Shown in pieces: positions 4,283 to 6,854 of a stretch of DNA of 6,854 nt (position 1 is the stretch's first letter; every line of letters starts with the position of its first letter). This DNA comes from Iamia sp038233335 (GTDB lineage: Bacteria; Actinomycetota; Acidimicrobiia; Acidimicrobiales; Iamiaceae), in NCBI GenBank assembly GCA_038233335.1, contig JBBSME010000147.1, positions 1 to 6,854 of the forward strand. The letters run 5' to 3'. The position numbers and the translations under genes are program-made. The notes beneath the pieces were generated by a model, which saw only the letters and a list, made by a program, of their open reading frames with translations, searched no databases and was not told the DNA's origin.

Positions 4283-6493
4283 ATGAGCCCGCTCGACCTC
4301 GTCCGCCGCCGCCGGCCCAGCGCTGCGGCGTCGGCAACCGCTCCCGCCGCGCCTCGGGCCACGGTGGCCGAGCGGGTGGTGGCCCGCACCGCTGGGATCC
4401 TCTCTGGCGGCCACAGCCGACGCAGCTTCCTGGCCCGCACGGCCGTGGTCGGATCGGCCCTGGCCGTCGACCCCACCACCTTCATCTTCAAGCCCGGCAC
4501 CGCCTACGGCGCCGTCTGCGGCACTTGCGGCGACGGCTGGACCGCCTTCTGCTGCACCATCAACAGCGGTAAGAACTCGTGTCCTCCGAACACCTTCGTG
4601 GCCGGCTGGTGGAAGGCCGACAACGCGGCCTACTGCTGCGGCGGGGCCCGCTACATCATCGACTGCAACGCGACCTGCCCCACCCAGTGCTCGTGCCGCT
4701 GCGCCGGCGCGGCCTGCGACGGGCGCCGCACCTGCTGCAACCAGTTCCGCTACGGGCAGTGCAACCAGCAGATCTCCTGCTTCGGCCCGGTGGCCTGCCG
4801 GGTGGCGCTCTGCATCACCCCCTGGGCCTACGACGCGGCCTGCTCCACCCTCAGCCTCACCGACAACCGGACCGTCGAGCACGGCGCGGCCTGTCTGTCC
4901 AACGAGTGCGACTCGTCCATCACCCGCCGGTACTACGCCCTGGGCGGCCCCGACGGCTTCCTCGGCATCCGCACCCAGTCCGAGCGGAACACCCCCGACG
5001 GCCAGGGCCGCTACGCGGTGTACCAGGGCGGTCGCCTCTACTCGTCGTCAGCGACGGGGGCCCGCGAGGTCCACGGCTCGATCTACAGCGCCTGGGCCGC
5101 GGCTGGTGCCACCAGCGGCGCCTTCGGGTTCCCCACCACCGACGTGCGGGGCGACTCGCGGGTCCGCTACTCCCTCTTCCAGGGCGGGGGCGTCTACTCC
5201 TCCACCGCCGGCACCTACGGCGTGCCCGATCCCTACCACCAGGTCTTCCAGCGCTACGGCGGGGTGAGCACCAGCGCGGCCCTCGGCCTGCCCGTCTCCC
5301 CCATCCGCCGCAGCGGCGACGGCCGCTCGCTGTACCAGAACTACGAGCGGGGCCGGATCTACCGGCGGGGCCCGCTCACCGTCGAGATCCACGGTGACAT
5401 CTACCTCAAGCACGAGCAGATCGGCGGGATCAACAGCCCCCTGGGCCACGTGCGGACCGACGTCAGCACCCTGGCCGACGGTCGGGGCCGGGCCTCGATC
5501 TTCGAGAACGGCGGGGTGATCTACTACACGTCCACCACGGGGGCCCACGCGGTGTGGGGCGGCCTCCTCGACGCCTACCTGACCTACGGCGGGTACCAGT
5601 CCGACGCCGGCTACCCCACCAGCGACCGCACCGCGGTCGGCGACGGTCGCGGCGTCACCTTCACCACCCAGACGGCGCAGGTGTGGGGCACCAGCACCAC
5701 CGCCTCCTGGGTCGTGCCCGCGCCCATCCTCGGCCAGTACCTGGCCCAGGGCGGCCCCGGCGGCGCCCTCGGCTACCCGGTGGCCGCATCGCAGCGCCTG
5801 GGCGACGGCACCTACCGCCAGGACTTCGAGAACGGCTCCATCGGCCAGGAGCCGGCCGACAACCGGCCCTTCGTGAAGGCGGCCTACGCCGACTTCCTCG
5901 ACCGGTCGCCGACCGCGAACGAGCTGGCCTTCACCAACGCCGCCCTCGGCAACGGCTCCACGAACCGGGGCGAGGTGGTGCGCGACCTCGCCCGCACGCC
6001 CGAGTACGTGTCGACCCTGGTCGAGAAGCTGTACGTCGACACGCTGGGTCGGCCGGGAGACAGCGGGGGCACCACCTTCTGGACCGAGGAGATCCGCTCC
6101 GGTCGTCGCTCGGTGGCCCAGGTGGCGGCCAAGTTCTACGCCAGCCCCGAGTACTACGACGGCATCGGCGGGGGCAACGACCGCTCCTGGATCGCCGACC
6201 TCTACGAGAAGCTCCTGGGCCGGGCGGCCAGCTCGGCGGACCTCGACTTCTGGGCCGGCGAGACCGCCCTCCGGGGCCGCAGCAACGTGGCCTTCCGCCT
6301 GTACCAGTCGCTGGAGTCCCGTCGAGCCCGGGTGGAGGTCGTCTACCAGGCCCTGCTGGGCCGCTCAGCCGACCCCTCCGGCCGCGACTACTGGGCCGGG
6401 CGCATCAGCGCCGAGGGCGACCTCGCCTTGGCCATCAGCCTGGCCTCGCTGTCGGAGTACTACGAACGGGCCGGCACCCGCTTCCCCACCTGA
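4283..6493 (+). CDS. Tat-exported surface protein: cysteine-rich MauA-like domain, six LGFP repeats, DUF4214-type repeats
   Basis: This 736-residue protein has four parts. Residues 1-77 are a long N-region and a Tat signal, with the twin arginines in SRRSFLA (45-51), a short hydrophobic stretch, and likely cleavage near GTAYGA (72-77). Residues 79-209 hold 22 cysteines; no cysteine occurs anywhere else in the protein. Within this domain, SCPPNT (99-104), CC pairs at 118-119 and 151-152, and CFG (166-168) followed by C-ITP (177-180) resemble the methylamine dehydrogenase light chain. Residues 217-527 contain six LGFP-type repeats with G-LG-P cores at a 53-55 residue period (Gly228, 282, 335, 388, 443, 497). 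LGFP repeats are linked to cell-wall association in actinobacteria. Residues 528-729 contain about four DUF4214-like units, marked by (L)LGR-type cores at 539, 588, 645 and 692. It is probably an envelope or surface protein whose disulfides are handled by the MauE/MauD-like pair (inference). The catalytic function, if any, is unknown. Confidence 0.9.
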   Translation: MSPLDLVRRRRPSAAASATAPAAPRATVAERVVARTAGILSGGHSRRSFLARTAVVGSALAVDPTTFIFKPGTAYGAVCGTCGDGWTAFCCTINSGKNSCPPNTFVAGWWKADNAAYCCGGARYIIDCNATCPTQCSCRCAGAACDGRRTCCNQFRYGQCNQQISCFGPVACRVALCITPWAYDAACSTLSLTDNRTVEHGAACLSNECDSSITRRYYALGGPDGFLGIRTQSERNTPDGQGRYAVYQGGRLYSSSATGAREVHGSIYSAWAAAGATSGAFGFPTTDVRGDSRVRYSLFQGGGVYSSTAGTYGVPDPYHQVFQRYGGVSTSAALGLPVSPIRRSGDGRSLYQNYERGRIYRRGPLTVEIHGDIYLKHEQIGGINSPLGHVRTDVSTLADGRGRASIFENGGVIYYTSTTGAHAVWGGLLDAYLTYGGYQSDAGYPTSDRTAVGDGRGVTFTTQTAQVWGTSTTASWVVPAPILGQYLAQGGPGGALGYPVAASQRLGDGTYRQDFENGSIGQEPADNRPFVKAAYADFLDRSPTANELAFTNAALGNGSTNRGEVVRDLARTPEYVSTLVEKLYVDTLGRPGDSGGTTFWTEEIRSGRRSVAQVAAKFYASPEYYDGIGGGNDRSWIADLYEKLLGRAASSADLDFWAGETALRGRSNVAFRLYQSLESRRARVEVVYQALLGRSADPSGRDYWAGRISAEGDLALAISLASLSEYYERAGTRFPT

Positions 6494-6504
6494 GGTGCCC
6501 AGCC

Positions 6505-6645
6505 GTGCCTGACGAGTGGGGCGACCTGGAGCGCTCCGGCGAGGTCGCTTCCCGGGAGGCTGCGCAGAGGCTCGACGCGGAGGAGCGTGCCGCTGGATGG
6601 GCACCGTGGTCGCGCAAACCGAGGCGTGTGCGGCGCTCGAGGTAG
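6505..6645 (+). CDS. Possible small charged protein (46 residues)
   Basis: A short open frame begins with GTG at 6505, 11 bp after the large gene, and ends at TAG 6643-6645. A GAGG nine bases upstream may serve as ribosome binding site. The translation is hydrophilic and looks helical in the middle (SREAAQRLDAEERAAGWAPW), ending in an arginine-rich tail. About four fifths of codons end in G or C, which is lower than in the neighbouring genes but still compatible with coding. I recognise no family. It could be the last gene of the operon or a chance frame. Confidence 0.35.
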   Translation: MPDEWGDLERSGEVASREAAQRLDAEERAAGWAPWSRKPRRVRRSR

Positions 6646-6665
6646 CGGTCGCCCTGCTGAGGGCC

Positions 6666-6694
6666 TTCGAGCCGCTGTCTCGCGCCCTATGCTC
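6666..6694 (+). promoter_or_regulatory. Candidate promoter for the tRNA gene
   Basis: TATGCT at 6689-6694 matches four of six bases of the -10 consensus and would place transcription start a few bases before the tRNA 5' end at 6706. Seventeen bases upstream is TTCGAG (6666-6671), a poor -35 match. The call depends mainly on the position of the -10-like sequence. Confidence 0.35.
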
Positions 6695-6705
6695 AGAGGC
6701 CCCAC

Positions 6706-6780
6706 GCGGGTGTAGCTCAATGGCTAGAGCCCCTGCCTTCCAAGCAGGCTATGCGGGTTCGATTCCCGTCACCCGCTCCA
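6706..6780 (+). tRNA. tRNA-Gly (anticodon UCC)
   Basis: The sequence folds into a full cloverleaf. The acceptor arms GCGGGTG and CACCCGC pair perfectly. The D stem is GCTC/GAGC with an 8-base loop. The anticodon stem CCTGC/GCAGG carries the loop CTTCCAA, giving anticodon TCC at 6739-6741, which reads GGA and probably GGG glycine codons. A 4-base variable loop and a T arm GCGGG-TTCGATT-CCCGT follow. The discriminator base is T at 6777 and CCA (6778-6780) is encoded in the DNA. It stands alone in the window; no integrase gene or repeated tRNA 3' end is visible. Confidence 0.97.
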
Positions 6781-6854
6781 CTTCGACCTCACGGCGGGCA
6801 GCCACCGCCACCCCACCGCAGACCGCGCCGACGAGGACTGCCGCCAGCGGGCCC

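Larger units (their letters stand above)
4162..4294 (+). repeat. Near-direct repeat spanning the stop of the 162-residue gene and the start of the large gene
   Basis: CGATGAGCC occurs at 4162-4170, over the stop of the upstream gene, and again at 4281-4289, over the start codon of the large gene. The match continues as GCTC in the first copy and CGCTC in the second, a one-base difference. The two copies are 119 bp apart and enclose the palindrome at 4216-4267. One reading is that the two genes once overlapped by ATGA, as the MauE- and MauD-like genes overlap by GTGA, and that a roughly 110-119 bp segment was inserted or duplicated at the junction. The alternative is chance, since ATGAGC is a common gene start. 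There are no terminal inverted repeats at the edges of the segment. Confidence 0.4.

Noticed and set aside
2536..4500. Long minus-strand open frame of 654 codons.
   Set aside because: It is opposite four genes with recognisable motifs. Its product is low-complexity, rich in Gly, Ala, Arg, Val and His, which is typical of antisense frames in high-GC DNA.
5554..6504. Plus-strand open frame overlapping the 3' half of the large gene in another frame.
   Set aside because: It is arginine/proline-rich shadow sequence of the LGFP and DUF4214 region. Only its last part, from 6505, falls outside the large gene and is listed separately.
6706..6780. tRNA-Gly as an attachment site for an integrated element.
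   Set aside because: No integrase gene and no second copy of the tRNA 3' end can be seen in the window.
6749..6853. Open minus-strand frame entering from the right edge, with a hydrophobic stretch (PLAAVLVGAVCGGVAVAA) that could be the end of a membrane protein.
   Set aside because: Its stop codon lies inside the tRNA-Gly gene, so about 11 codons would be antisense tRNA. Only about 34 codons are visible, and the frame cannot be judged without the sequence beyond the window.

Overview
The window is high-GC DNA with strong G/C preference at third codon positions and many GTG starts. This suggests an actinobacterium. The tig-clpP-clpX order, together with a Tat-exported protein carrying LGFP and DUF4214 repeats, makes me favour Acidimicrobiia, but that is a judgement from recognition and not a proof.

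Left part (1-2179, minus strand): a proteostasis operon read from right to left. It holds trigger factor (tig), the ClpP peptidase (clpP, overlapping the tig stop by one base) and the first 53 codons of clpX, which runs off the window edge. A 123-bp divergent intergenic region (2180-2302) separates it from the plus-strand genes.

Middle part (2303-6493, plus strand): four genes that look like one transcription unit. They are a MauE-type membrane redox protein with a CGCFG motif; a membrane-anchored MauD-like thioredoxin-fold protein with a CLTC motif, overlapping the first gene by 4 bp; a 162-residue protein of unknown function; and a 736-residue Tat-exported protein. The large protein has a 22-cysteine domain resembling the methylamine dehydrogenase light chain (MauA), then six LGFP repeats and about four DUF4214-type repeats. 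In the classical mau operon MauE and MauD are needed for the disulfide-rich light chain. The simplest reading is that the two redox proteins here form or maintain disulfides in the cysteine-rich domain of the large protein. No heavy chain or MauG-like gene is visible, and the tryptophan position that would form TTQ next to the Cys-Phe-Gly motif is a serine. The system is therefore probably not a methylamine dehydrogenase but a reuse of that scaffold in a surface or cell-envelope protein. The 115-bp gap before the large gene holds a 52-nt nested palindrome and a short near-direct repeat.

Right part (6494-6854): a possible 46-codon gene, a weak promoter candidate, and a complete tRNA-Gly(UCC) with encoded CCA. 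The last 74 bases show no feature I can support.
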